Shown: piece by piece, positions 1 to 6,922 of the stretch
Position numbering within the stretch: position 1 is the first letter of the stretch
Layout: each line of letters begins with the position of its first letter
Assembly: GCA_023398615.1 (NCBI GenBank)
Contig: JAEWSD010000053.1
Location: forward strand, 1 to 9,874
Reading direction: 5' to 3'
Length of the DNA: 9,874 nt
DNA from: Bacillota bacterium
GTDB lineage: Bacteria > Bacillota > Clostridia > Lachnospirales > Lachnospiraceae
Program-made: the position numbers and the translations under genes
The notes under the pieces: model-generated
Databases searched by the model: none
What the model was told of the DNA's origin: nothing
What the model saw: only the letters and a program-made list of their open reading frames with translations

Positions 1-139
1 TATAACTGTGAATTTCCGCTATAAGCGCCTTGACATACGCTTCCTTCGTCTCCCGGTCCGCCGGAGCGGAAAGGAAATCACAGTAATCACATTTCTTTTC
101 ACAAAACGGTATATGAATATATAAACCTAGATCTGCCAT
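1..139 (-). CDS. hemW: HemW-type radical SAM protein, 5' end (partial)
   Basis: This is the first 46 codons of a gene running off the left edge. The N-terminus reads MADLGLYIHIPFCEKKCDYC, followed by DFLSAPADRETKEAYVKAL. The CxxxCxxC triad (C13, C17, C20) binds the radical-SAM [4Fe-4S] cluster, and YIHIPFC is the hallmark start of the HemN/HemW family. HemW proteins are now regarded as haem chaperones rather than true coproporphyrinogen III dehydrogenases; older annotation calls them 'oxygen-independent coproporphyrinogen oxidase-like'. The ATG at 137-139 is preceded by an AAAGGGA-type ribosome binding site. In many Firmicutes hemW directly follows lepA and precedes hrcA-grpE-dnaK. Here it is separated from lepA by an oppositely oriented serine hydrolase gene, so it probably needs its own promoter. 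The family call is very secure; HemW rather than another HemN paralogue rests on the neighbourhood. Confidence 0.93.
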   Translation of the reverse strand, partial: MADLGLYIHIPFCEKKCDYCDFLSAPADRETKEAYVKALIAEIHSY

Positions 140-242
140 ATCGCTGTCCCTTTCTGCAGATATAATTATCCGACAATCATTTTTATACCCATTGCATAAC
201 ATAGCTGTGACATCCGGCATGATATCAGATGACAAATGTAAC

Positions 243-259
243 TTGCCGGCCGGCGGCAA
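243..259. promoter_or_regulatory. Inverted repeat over the -35 box (possible operator)
   Basis: TTGCCG (243-248) and CGGCAA (254-259) are perfect 6-bp arms around a GCCGG centre. The left arm coincides with the -35 box and the right arm falls in the promoter spacer. This is where a repressor would compete with RNA polymerase. The GC-rich patch stands out from its AT-rich surroundings. No regulator is identifiable from the window. Confidence 0.35.
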
Positions 260-271
260 TTCAAATATAAT
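243..271 (+). promoter_or_regulatory. Candidate sigma-A promoter of the serine hydrolase gene
   Basis: A TTGCCG -35 box (243-248, 4 of 6 consensus bases) lies 17 bp before a perfect TATAAT -10 box (266-271). The predicted start near 278 gives a leader of about 60 nt before the ATG at 340. A GGAGG ribosome binding site sits at 330-334. The -35 box is also the left arm of an inverted repeat (separate entry), which suggests control by a DNA-binding protein. Confidence 0.6.
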
Positions 272-339
272 AAGGAAAAAATTAAGCGATTCGGCGGTGA
301 CATGTCTGAATGCAGATGTGTTATCAGATGGAGGTATAA

Positions 340-1812
340 ATGAAATTACTTATGAGGAAATTGGTATTGCCGGCACTTCTTATACTATCGGTAATTTATA
401 TATTAGTTCCATATCGGTCCGGGGATTTAAAAGAATCCGCCTATTCGGATATCGATCAATACATAACTGCAAAAATGGAGGAGCTTAGGATTCCGGGTGT
501 TTCCTTAGGCCTGATTCAGGGAGAAAAAGTCTATATAAAGGGCTACGGTTCGGCAGATTCAGCAGGAAACAGGGTTACGGCAGACACACCGTTTCTTCTG
601 GGTTCAACCACGAAGTCCTTCACCGCCCTTGCCGTAATGCAGCTTGCGGAGCAGGGGAAAATCGATCCGGATGAAAAAGTAATAACCTATTTACCGGATT
701 TCCGTTTTCAGAATAAGGAACTGTCCGACCAAATCACCGTAAGGCAGCTTTTAAACCAAACCGGCGGAATAGCAGGGCCCACGGGCGGAAGCGACTACCT
801 GGACAGTAAAAGCAGCCGTAAGGATTTCATCACAGAGCTTTCCGGGGATACCGTTGCCGCCCTGCCCGGAAGCCGGTTCGAATATGCGGAAGCAAACTAT
901 GTGATACTTGGCGAAATCATAACCGCAGTTTCAGGCCAGAGCTATGAAAGCTATATGAAAGAGCATATATTTATTCCGCTGAATATGGAGCACAGCTATA
1001 CGAACAAATCCGAAGCCGTTAACAACGGACTGGCAAGAGGCCATATATCCTGGTTCGGATTCCCTATAGATACGAATCTGCCTTATCCGATGCAATACAC
1101 GTCCGCATCCGCACTGTATTCCTCCGCAAAAGACCTGACGCATTATATCCGACTGTATCTGAATCGCGGCAGCTACAACGGCAGCTCCATTCTTTCCCCA
1201 CACGGCATGGATGAAATCATGAAGCCAAGTGTGCCTTTGCTGCATCCTGCCGGGTATTCCTACGGCATGGGCTGGTTTGTGAACAGCAGCCTGATTATGC
1301 ATAACGGATGCCCGACCAACTACTATTCCATCCTGTTGATTGACCCGGAGGCGAATACCGGCATTGTACTGTTAGCCAATGCGAATAACCGCTTAATTAC
1401 CGGTGAATATATAATGCCTGTTGCTTATGATATAATGAATCGGTTAACAGGGATTCCTCCCGTCACGACAGGAATCGGATACCGGCAGCTTTACCGGTTC
1501 ATAAACCTGCTGATCCTCTGGTGCATGCTTTTCCTGTTTTCCAGAATAGCCGGAACCTTTACCGTCTGGCCAAAGAAAATGAAATCCGGTGCTTTAACCG
1601 TGAAGCGTTTTATAAAGAGTGTTGCAGCCGATATTATTTTGCTTGGACTTTTTGCCGCCTTATTTCTGTATCTTTTAATCAGCTACGGCGTATCCGTCAG
1701 AATAGCATATCTGGGGCAGCCGGATATCATTATGAGCCTGTGTATTATCACTCTTCTGCCCGCTATTAATATAGTAGCTAAAGTCTGCTTGTTTAAAAAA
1801 AGAAGCTGTTAA
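340..1812 (+). CDS. Membrane-anchored beta-lactamase-fold serine hydrolase (PBP4*/class C-like)
   Basis: A 490-residue protein of the serine beta-lactamase/D-Ala-D-Ala peptidase superfamily. Residues 6-25 form a hydrophobic signal anchor. An outward-facing catalytic domain spans about residues 35-370, and three predicted transmembrane helices follow (about 387-405, 428-450, 462-484). Motif 1 is S89-T-T-K92 in LLGSTTKSFTALAVMQL, with S89 the nucleophile. Motif 2 is Y182-A-E in FEYAEANYVILGE, where Y-x-N is usual. Motif 3 is H321-N-G323, the H-x-G form common in this family. The ATG at 340 is chosen because GGAGG (330-334) sits 5 nt upstream; the ATG at residue 5 is too far from it. The gene lies between lepA and hemW in the opposite orientation, and its stop codon overlaps the lepA stop. 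The substrate is unknown: a peptidoglycan peptide, a small D-peptide or an ester are all possible. Family assignment is secure; specific function is not. Confidence 0.9.
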   Translation: MKLLMRKLVLPALLILSVIYILVPYRSGDLKESAYSDIDQYITAKMEELRIPGVSLGLIQGEKVYIKGYGSADSAGNRVTADTPFLLGSTTKSFTALAVMQLAEQGKIDPDEKVITYLPDFRFQNKELSDQITVRQLLNQTGGIAGPTGGSDYLDSKSSRKDFITELSGDTVAALPGSRFEYAEANYVILGEIITAVSGQSYESYMKEHIFIPLNMEHSYTNKSEAVNNGLARGHISWFGFPIDTNLPYPMQYTSASALYSSAKDLTHYIRLYLNRGSYNGSSILSPHGMDEIMKPSVPLLHPAGYSYGMGWFVNSSLIMHNGCPTNYYSILLIDPEANTGIVLLANANNRLITGEYIMPVAYDIMNRLTGIPPVTTGIGYRQLYRFINLLILWCMLFLFSRIAGTFTVWPKKMKSGALTVKRFIKSVAADIILLGLFAALFLYLLISYGVSVRIAYLGQPDIIMSLCIITLLPAINIVAKVCLFKKRSC

Positions 1813-3614
1813 TCATCATCCAACTTTAACACACTCATAAATGCCTTCTGCGGTATCTCGACATTACCGATCTGGCGCATACGTTTCTTACCTTCCTTCT
1901 GCTTCTCAAGCAGCTTTCTCTTTCGGCTGATGTCACCGCCGTAACATTTCGCAAGGACGTCCTTACGCATCGCCTTGACTGTTTCTCTTGCTATGATCTT
2001 GCTTCCGACGGCAGCCTGTATCGGTATCTCAAAGAGCTGCCTTGGTATCTCCTCTTTTAGCTTTTCGCACATCTTCCTTCCGCGCTCGTAGGCGGTTTCG
2101 GCATGTACAATAAAGGACAGTGCATCGACTTCTTCCTTATTAATAAGAATATCCAGCTTTACAAGCTCAGACTGGACATAGCCTTTTATCTCATAGTCAA
2201 AGGATGCATAGCCCTTCGACCTGGATTTCAAGGCATCAAAAAAGTCATAAATGATTTCATTTAAGGGCAGTTCATATTTTAACAGCGCCCTTGTTGTTTC
2301 CATATACTCCATTCCGATATATACGCCGCGGCGTTCCTGGCACAGATTCATGATGGAACCAACGAACTCGGTCGTTACCATGATCTCCGCGTTTACCACC
2401 GGTTCCTCCATAAATTGGATTTCGGATGGGTCCGGGAGATTTGACGGATTCGTAATCTCGATAACCTGTCCGTTTGTTTTATGGACTTTATAAATTACGC
2501 CGGGTGCCGTGGTTACGAGGTCTAAGTCATATTCCCTTTCCAGTCTCTCCTGTATGATCTCAAGATGCAGCAGTCCCAGAAATCCGCAGCGGAAACCAAA
2601 GCCCAGGGCAATGGAGGTCTCCGGCTCAAACTGCAACGCCGCATCGTTTAACTGAAGCTTTTCGAGTGCGTCCCGGAGATCCGGATATTTTGCACCGTCC
2701 GCCGGATACATGCCGCAGTATACCATAGGGTTTACCTTTTTATATCCCGGCAGCGCCTGGCCGCAAGGGTTACCCGCATCCGTCACCGTATCACCTACAC
2801 GGGTATCCTTTACATTCTTTAAGCTGGCGGTAATGTAACCAACCATGCCTGCCGTCAGCTCCGGTGCGGGAATGAACTGGCCGGGCCCAAAGGTTCCGAT
2901 CTCAACTACCTCGGCAACGGCTCCGGTAGCCATCATTTTTATCTGGGTCCCTCTTGCAACCCTGCCCTCCATAACGCGGCAGAATATGATAACTCCTTTA
3001 TAAGAGTCATATTTCGAATCAAAGATTAATGCTTTTAACGGGGCATTGACATCCCCCCTGGGCGCAGGAATCTTAGTTACTATCTGCTCCAGCACCTCTT
3101 CCACGTTAAGCCCGGTTTTTGCGGAGATTAACGGGGCAGCCTGCGCTTCCAGGCCAATCACGTCTTCGATCTCCGCTATTACCCGCTGCGGGTCCGCACT
3201 GGGCAGATCTATCTTATTAATAACCGGGATGATATCCAGGTTATGGTCAAGTGCCAGGTAGACATTGGCAAGAGTCTGCGCTTCGATTCCCTGGGCGGCA
3301 TCCACCACAAGGATTGCGCCTTCACAGGCCGCAAGGCTTCTGGACACCTCGTAATTAAAGTCCACATGTCCCGGGGTATCAATCAGGTTAAAGATATATT
3401 CTTCTCCGTCCTTTGCCTTATATACCGTCCGCACCGTCTGTGCTTTTATCGTAATGCCGCGTTCTCTTTCAAGGTCCATATTATCAAGTACCTGCGACTG
3501 CATTTCCCTGCTGGTAAGCAAGCCGGTCATCTCGATAATCCGGTCGGCCAGAGTTGATTTTCCGTGATCTATATGTGCTATAATGCAAAAGTTCCGTATT
3601 TTGCTTTGGTCCAT
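1809..3614 (-). CDS. lepA: Elongation factor 4 (LepA), ribosomal back-translocating GTPase
   Basis: A full-length 601-residue LepA/EF4, a translational GTPase that acts on stalled or mistranslocated ribosomes and has been linked to 30S assembly. All G motifs are visible: AHIDHGKST (13-21, P-loop), ERGITI (51-56, switch I), DTPGH (79-83, switch II), NKID (133-136) and SAKTG (164-168). Domains II, III and V follow. The LepA-specific C-terminal domain is intact, with the conserved LAKCYGGDISRKRKLLEKQK stretch and a MSVLKLDDD end. Length is typical for the family. The ATG at 3612-3614 has an AGGAGG ribosome binding site at 3626-3631, 11 nt upstream. The gene lies downstream of spoIIP but has its own strong candidate promoter. 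Its 3' end overlaps the convergent hydrolase gene by 4 bp (the shared TTAA carries both stop codons). Confidence 0.98.
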   Translation of the reverse strand: MDQSKIRNFCIIAHIDHGKSTLADRIIEMTGLLTSREMQSQVLDNMDLERERGITIKAQTVRTVYKAKDGEEYIFNLIDTPGHVDFNYEVSRSLAACEGAILVVDAAQGIEAQTLANVYLALDHNLDIIPVINKIDLPSADPQRVIAEIEDVIGLEAQAAPLISAKTGLNVEEVLEQIVTKIPAPRGDVNAPLKALIFDSKYDSYKGVIIFCRVMEGRVARGTQIKMMATGAVAEVVEIGTFGPGQFIPAPELTAGMVGYITASLKNVKDTRVGDTVTDAGNPCGQALPGYKKVNPMVYCGMYPADGAKYPDLRDALEKLQLNDAALQFEPETSIALGFGFRCGFLGLLHLEIIQERLEREYDLDLVTTAPGVIYKVHKTNGQVIEITNPSNLPDPSEIQFMEEPVVNAEIMVTTEFVGSIMNLCQERRGVYIGMEYMETTRALLKYELPLNEIIYDFFDALKSRSKGYASFDYEIKGYVQSELVKLDILINKEEVDALSFIVHAETAYERGRKMCEKLKEEIPRQLFEIPIQAAVGSKIIARETVKAMRKDVLAKCYGGDISRKRKLLEKQKEGKKRMRQIGNVEIPQKAFMSVLKLDDD

Positions 3615-3656
3615 ACCTTACGTTTCCTCCTGTATGAGTGAGTTATATTCTGTTGT

Positions 3657-3685
3657 ATTATAGCATAGACCTTTCCATGTTACAA
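3657..3685 (-). promoter_or_regulatory. Candidate sigma-A promoter of lepA
   Basis: On the minus strand a TTGTAA -35 box (3680-3685) lies exactly 17 bp before a perfect TATAAT -10 box (3657-3662). The predicted start near 3650 leaves a leader of about 36 nt, including the AGGAGG site at 3626-3631. The promoter makes lepA independent of the sporulation gene upstream, as expected for a gene used in vegetative growth. Confidence 0.7.
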
Positions 3686-3718
3686 GGATAAGCATTTTTG
3701 AATTATTTTTGTTATACG

Positions 3719-3887
3719 ATTCTATTGTTACTATTCAGCCTTGCGGCTTCATAGCAACAATTAATGCACAGAAAGGCTGCAAAGCAGCCTTTCGCACATA
3801 TAAGTCTCGGGTTTTCTGTGACTTCCGCTTCGCTTCACTCACAAAAAACACCTCGCGGTACCATAGGCTGAACTGTTACATTCTATT
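3719..3887. mobile_element. Small MITE-like or intergenic repeat element with an 8-bp flanking duplication
   Basis: The core is 153 bp (3727-3879). Its ends are imperfect inverted repeats: GTTACTATTCAGCC on the left, and GTAACAGTTCAGCC when the right end is read on the minus strand (11 of 14 identical; TTCAGCCT/AGGCTGAA is perfect). The core is flanked by a perfect 8-bp direct repeat, ATTCTATT (3719-3726 and 3880-3887), which looks like a target-site duplication. Inside are two hairpins: a perfect 10-bp stem at 3771-3793 and an 11-bp stem with one mismatch formed by 3811-3821 and 3839-3849. There is no room for a transposase and no credible ORF, so it would need mobilisation in trans or be an immobile repeat. 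The right flank covers the spoIIP stop codon (3883-3885). Multi-copy status cannot be tested from one window. Confidence 0.5.
3771..3793. terminator. Perfect 10-bp stem-loop inside the element (possible terminator)
   Basis: GAAAGGCTGC (3771-3780), loop AAA, GCAGCCTTTC (3784-3793). It lies about 90 bp past the spoIIP stop and could end or stabilise that transcript. No good U-tract follows on either strand, so classical intrinsic termination is doubtful. It may equally be a structural part of the 153-bp element. Confidence 0.4.
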
Positions 3888-5298
3888 CTGTCTCTTCCTC
3901 TTGCAGTATTTCATTCAGGACATCCGAGAAGTAATCCATAGCATTCATGGCTTCCTCCACGGTATTCCTGTTCGTTCCGATTTCCACCAGCAGGGATTTC
4001 TTCCGGAAATTCTGATTATAGCGATATGCATGGAGGTAATTTTTAAACATCAGCCCCGGGTACATTTCCCTTCCTTTTAACTGCAGCTGGAGGCTGAAAG
4101 CCAGGTTATCCTGGATATAAGGATTCTTTAAGGTAATGATCTGCCCCTTCGACCTCCTGCACAGGCCGTTAAACAGCATGACCTGTGCCGCATACTTGCC
4201 GTCAACCTTTGCAAGACGTTTTCCCGCACCCTTTGGCAGGTCTTCCGATACTCCATCCCTGTGCAGGTCAATGATTACCTCTATGGTCGGATTCTCCTCA
4301 AGTATCTTTGAAATCCCTTCATTTGCATGGTCATATGCCAAGTTGCGTTCCAGATATCCCTCCATCATATCATATTTACTCTTATCATGAATCACATTGT
4401 AGCCGTATTTATCCGTCAACAGCTCCGCCAGATGGCTTCCTACTCCCACAACGGTATCCGCCGCCTTCCCCGGCCTGCTGTCAACAAAAGCCTCCTGGGA
4501 ATGCGTATGGTAGATCAGTATCTGAGGTTTGCTTGCTTTGGCCTTCATGGTCATATCCTCGCCAAGCAATACCTCCGCATCGAACAGATCGTCCGAAACT
4601 GCGGTGGCGGAATCTATAATATAGAAATTATTATACAGGAATTGCCGGTCCAGCAACTGTTTCATCGTAAAATATTCCCCGTTTATCGTACCCAGTGTTT
4701 CTTTTGCCTCAATATCGGAGTCTTTCGTACCCGCAGAACTCCCTTCCTCCATATATACGTCCCCGTTTATGATATCGATCGGCATAGTCTCCCCCGAGTC
4801 ACTTTCAATATAGGATATCTCGGTTTCTTCATCGGCATACGGTATATTGCTTTCGGACAATTCCGTTTCGGAATTCTCCTTATGTAGGTTCTGATTATAT
4901 GTATCCTCATTAAACAAGAGGTTAAAGCCGTTGGATAATAAAAACTCATTGCCTTGATCTCCTGCCGCCTCCCCCTCATCCGCAACATAGCGGTTGATGG
5001 GAAATACCCCGGCCAGGGTGTTCAGAATAATGTTATTTCTGCCATCGTCTTCTCTGTCCGCAACATAATTCAGAATAGGGAAATCCGACCGCAGCATATA
5101 ATTACAGGCTGCCGTAACCAGCCTCGATCCGAGTGCCCGGCCGGATCTGCCGGAGGAACCCGTTCCGTAAGCCTGAATACTCTTCATCAGCAGCATAATA
5201 CCTGAAAGAAATATCATACACCATAATATTATATATATAAGCCTGTATTTGCTATATTTATATTTTCTCATTCCAACCTCTTTCCCGCATTCTTCCAT
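3883..5298 (-). CDS. spoIIP: Stage II sporulation protein P, peptidoglycan amidase/endopeptidase
   Basis: SpoIIP is a sigma-E-dependent, membrane-anchored cell wall hydrolase. With SpoIID and SpoIIM it thins septal peptidoglycan and drives forespore engulfment. Residues about 18-37 form the single N-terminal membrane anchor. A low-complexity acidic linker follows (about 105-200), and the catalytic domain occupies about 255-465. Family signatures are LIYHTHSQEAF (H264, H266), IDLHRDGVS (H346) and LLVEIGTNRNT (E439), consistent with the zinc-dependent amidase centre. Two starts are plausible: ATG at 5298 with GGAG at 5304-5307, or ATG at 5271 (MRKYKYSKY...) with AGAGG at 5277-5281. Both sites are spaced 5 nt. 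The longer form is listed; the shorter one gives a more typical basic N-terminus. The stop codon sits inside the right copy of the 8-bp repeat flanking the neighbouring element. Confidence 0.95.
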   Translation of the reverse strand: MEECGKEVGMRKYKYSKYRLIYIILWCMIFLSGIMLLMKSIQAYGTGSSGRSGRALGSRLVTAACNYMLRSDFPILNYVADREDDGRNNIILNTLAGVFPINRYVADEGEAAGDQGNEFLLSNGFNLLFNEDTYNQNLHKENSETELSESNIPYADEETEISYIESDSGETMPIDIINGDVYMEEGSSAGTKDSDIEAKETLGTINGEYFTMKQLLDRQFLYNNFYIIDSATAVSDDLFDAEVLLGEDMTMKAKASKPQILIYHTHSQEAFVDSRPGKAADTVVGVGSHLAELLTDKYGYNVIHDKSKYDMMEGYLERNLAYDHANEGISKILEENPTIEVIIDLHRDGVSEDLPKGAGKRLAKVDGKYAAQVMLFNGLCRRSKGQIITLKNPYIQDNLAFSLQLQLKGREMYPGLMFKNYLHAYRYNQNFRKKSLLVEIGTNRNTVEEAMNAMDYFSDVLNEILQEEETE

Positions 5299-5312
5299 AA
5301 GTGCTCCGGCTT

Positions 5313-5343
5313 GCAGGTTGAAAAGACCTGTTTTTCAACCTGC
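5313..5343. terminator. 12-bp perfect stem-loop between gpr and spoIIP
   Basis: GCAGGTTGAAAA (5313-5324), loop GACCTGT, TTTTCAACCTGC (5332-5343). On the minus strand it falls after gpr and just 5 nt before the GGAG site of the longer spoIIP start, so it would sit in the spoIIP 5' leader. No U-tract follows on the minus strand. It might shape spoIIP translation or mRNA stability rather than terminate gpr. The arms GGTTGAAA/TTTCAACC recur at 9390-9414. Confidence 0.45.
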
Positions 5344-5367
5344 TCCCGCCGTTTATCAACTTAATCT

Positions 5368-5395
5368 ATCATATGCTTTATGGAGATTTATGATA
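5368..5395 (-). promoter_or_regulatory. Weak candidate sigma-E promoter of spoIIP
   Basis: On the minus strand CATATGAT (5368-5375) resembles the sigma-E -10 pattern, with TATCATA (5389-5395) 13 bp upstream as a partial -35. spoIIP is a sigma-E gene in Bacillus, whereas the upstream gpr belongs to the forespore programme, so a separate promoter is expected here. The -35 match is poor. Confidence 0.3.
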
Positions 5396-5451
5396 ACCCG
5401 GTTAACCGGATTTCAGAAAAAATTCAGACAGGCTTTTTATGGCAGATATGC

Positions 5452-6393
5452 TCATGAGAAACATTTATTTAAGGACTCTGATATGGTAAAGCTGATACGT
5501 TTTATTGATTCATCCACATTTTTCGGAGTTACGAACATGTTAAGCATTGCCTGTTCGTTCACCTCGCTGATAAATTGGTGAATTTCCTTTTCCCCGAAGC
5601 CCTGTTTCGACATAAAGGATTCCATCGCATCATTTACTATTGTTGCCGCGTCGACTACCGTCGGAACGCCTAGCGCTAAGACCCTGATCCCAAGGCTTTC
5701 CTTATTTAATGCTTTTCTGTTATTACCTACACCCGACCCGGGACTGATACCGGTATCCGTTATCTGAATTGTGGTATTCAGCCGGTGTATGCTTCTGGCT
5801 GCCAATGCGTCTATCACGATCACCAGGTCCGGCGCGGTTTCCTGAATGATTCCGCGAAGTACTTCACTTGCTTCCATTCCCGTCTGCGCCATGACACCGG
5901 GGGATATTGCGCTGACGCTTCCAAGCTTATGCTGCTGCTTGAATTCAGGGCCGAACTCCCGGATCAGATGTCTTGTTATGAATAAATTGTCAACTACCTG
6001 CGGCCCCAGTGCATCCGGCGTTACTTCCCGGTTTCCGAGGCCTGCAATCAATATCTCTTTATTCTCCAGGTCTCCTGCCAGCTCCTTTATATACCTGGCA
6101 ATCTCCTTTGTAATCGGCTCATGAAAGCTTTCATCCTCTTCGCCCAGTTTCGGTGCTTCGATCGTAATATAGGTGCCGATCGGTTTTCCCATAGCATCCG
6201 CTCCCCTTTGATCCTTAATAATAACCGTACTTACCCTTATATCCTTCTTCTCATCATAATCTTCTTTTAATATTACTCCCTGAATCTCAACATTATCTTT
6301 TTCAAAGGTTTCTCTTACTTCCAGTGCAAGGTCCGTCCTAGGCGTCCCGTTCATATTTGCATCCGTAGTTTGATCATTGTTTAATTCATTCAT
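5452..6393 (-). CDS. gpr: Germination protease (GPR)
   Basis: GPR is the spore protease that degrades small acid-soluble DNA-binding proteins at germination. It is made as a zymogen in the forespore and activated by removal of a short N-terminal propeptide. Conserved blocks, numbered from the ATG at 6393, are RTDLALEVRE (about 19-28), GLGNREVTPDALGP (118-131), VIVIDALAARS (191-201), GISPGSGVGNNRKAL (215-229) and GVPTVVDAATIV (242-253). The Asp residues in the TPDALGP and VIDALAA blocks (127 and 195) correspond to those proposed for the atypical aspartic protease mechanism. Length is 313 aa. The start is uncertain: ATG at 6393 has GGAGG at 6408-6412, a long 14-nt spacing; a TTG at 6414 has GGAG 6 nt upstream; an ATG at 6444 has no good site. 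The extra residues would only lengthen the propeptide region. It heads the minus-strand gpr-spoIIP-lepA block, divergent from rpsT. Confidence 0.95.
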   Translation of the reverse strand: MNELNNDQTTDANMNGTPRTDLALEVRETFEKDNVEIQGVILKEDYDEKKDIRVSTVIIKDQRGADAMGKPIGTYITIEAPKLGEEDESFHEPITKEIARYIKELAGDLENKEILIAGLGNREVTPDALGPQVVDNLFITRHLIREFGPEFKQQHKLGSVSAISPGVMAQTGMEASEVLRGIIQETAPDLVIVIDALAARSIHRLNTTIQITDTGISPGSGVGNNRKALNKESLGIRVLALGVPTVVDAATIVNDAMESFMSKQGFGEKEIHQFISEVNEQAMLNMFVTPKNVDESIKRISFTISESLNKCFS

Positions 6394-6529
6394 TCTGATT
6401 TTCTTCACCTCCAACCGTCTCTCCGGCAGACTATCCGCACTCATTATTTTCTATTTTTATTCTTCCTTACCATATACCTGCCTTTGATTTACTATGTTTA
6501 TTTTCTTCACTTTATTTTAAAAATATGTA

Positions 6530-6563
6530 TTGACAGACGTATTGCTTTATACTAAGATATAAT
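6530..6563 (+). promoter_or_regulatory. Candidate sigma-A promoter of rpsT
   Basis: A perfect TTGACA -35 box (6530-6535) is followed 17 bp later by TAAGAT (6553-6558, 4 of 6). A perfect TATAAT overlaps it at 6558-6563 but gives a 22-bp spacing. Either choice places the transcript start at about 6565-6570, right before the leader hairpin. Confidence 0.65.
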
Positions 6564-6570
6564 AGTATGT

Positions 6571-6605
6571 TTACATTAGAACGTCCGTGTCCGGGTTTAA
6601 TGTAA
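6571..6605 (+). promoter_or_regulatory. Stem-loop in the rpsT mRNA leader
   Basis: TTACATTA (6571-6578) pairs perfectly with TAATGTAA (6598-6605). With one bulged G, AAC (6580-6582) can also pair with GTT (6595-6597), leaving a GC-rich loop. It would begin at or within a few nucleotides of the predicted 5' end of the mRNA. Possible roles are 5'-end protection or a binding site for autoregulation by S20; the sequence does not distinguish these. Confidence 0.45.
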
Positions 6606-6644
6606 TAAATTTATCTAAATATTATACATTTGGAGGTGTACGAT

Positions 6645-6908
6645 TTGGCTAATATAAAATCTGCTAAGAAAAGAATCTTAGTGAACGAGACCAAGGCTTT
6701 AAGAAATAAAGCAATTAAATCCAAGGTTAAGACTTTAGTGAAAAAGGTTGATGCTGCTGTGGCTGCCAGCGACAAAGATCTTGCTAAGGCAAGCCTGCTT
6801 GTTGCTATTTCTGAAATTGATAAAGCTACATCAAAGGGCGTTTATCATAAGAATACTTCTTCAAGAAAAGTTTCTCGTTTAAGCAAAGCCGTTAATTCTA
6901 TCGCTTAA
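6645..6908 (+). CDS. rpsT: 30S ribosomal protein S20
   Basis: S20 is a small basic helical protein that binds 16S rRNA early in 30S assembly. The product is 87 aa, the usual length, beginning (M)ANIKSAKKRILVNETKAL and ending VSRLSKAVNSIA. The N-terminal NIKSAKKR motif and the three-helix basic composition are diagnostic. Translation must start at the TTG at 6645-6647. This is the only position that yields the conserved M-A-N-I-K-S N-terminus, and GGAGGTG (6632-6638) is correctly placed upstream. An upstream in-frame TTG at 6630 overlaps that ribosome binding site and is not credible. The gene is monocistronic, divergent from gpr, with its own promoter and a hairpin leader. Confidence 0.98.
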   Translation: MANIKSAKKRILVNETKALRNKAIKSKVKTLVKKVDAAVAASDKDLAKASLLVAISEIDKATSKGVYHKNTSSRKVSRLSKAVNSIA

Positions 6909-6922
6909 TTTGAATAACATTC

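Noticed and set aside
224..330. Direct repeat ATCAGATG at 224-231 and 323-330
   Set aside because: Only 8 bp, single pair, with poorly matching surroundings; chance is a sufficient explanation.
192..488. 98-codon plus-strand frame overlapping the start of the serine hydrolase
   Set aside because: It overlaps the real gene in another frame, covers its promoter region, and shows no family motif or ribosome binding site.
3243..3557. Plus-strand frame opposite the LepA GTPase domain
   Set aside because: It is the mirror of the G-domain codons; LepA is unambiguous on the minus strand.
4327..4887. Long plus-strand frame (186 codons) opposite spoIIP
   Set aside because: It is antisense to a clearly conserved catalytic gene and has low-complexity, shadow-like composition with no recognisable domain.
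5398..5409. Perfect 12-bp palindrome CCGGTTAACCGG upstream of spoIIP
   Set aside because: Striking, but without a loop it is a poor RNA hairpin. It lies upstream of the weak sigma-E candidate with no sign of a known operator; left unassigned.
6490..6496. CATAGTA as a sigma-G -10 box for gpr (minus strand)
   Set aside because: The -10 pattern fits forespore promoters, but at 17-18 bp upstream I find no convincing -35 element, so it is not listed as a feature.
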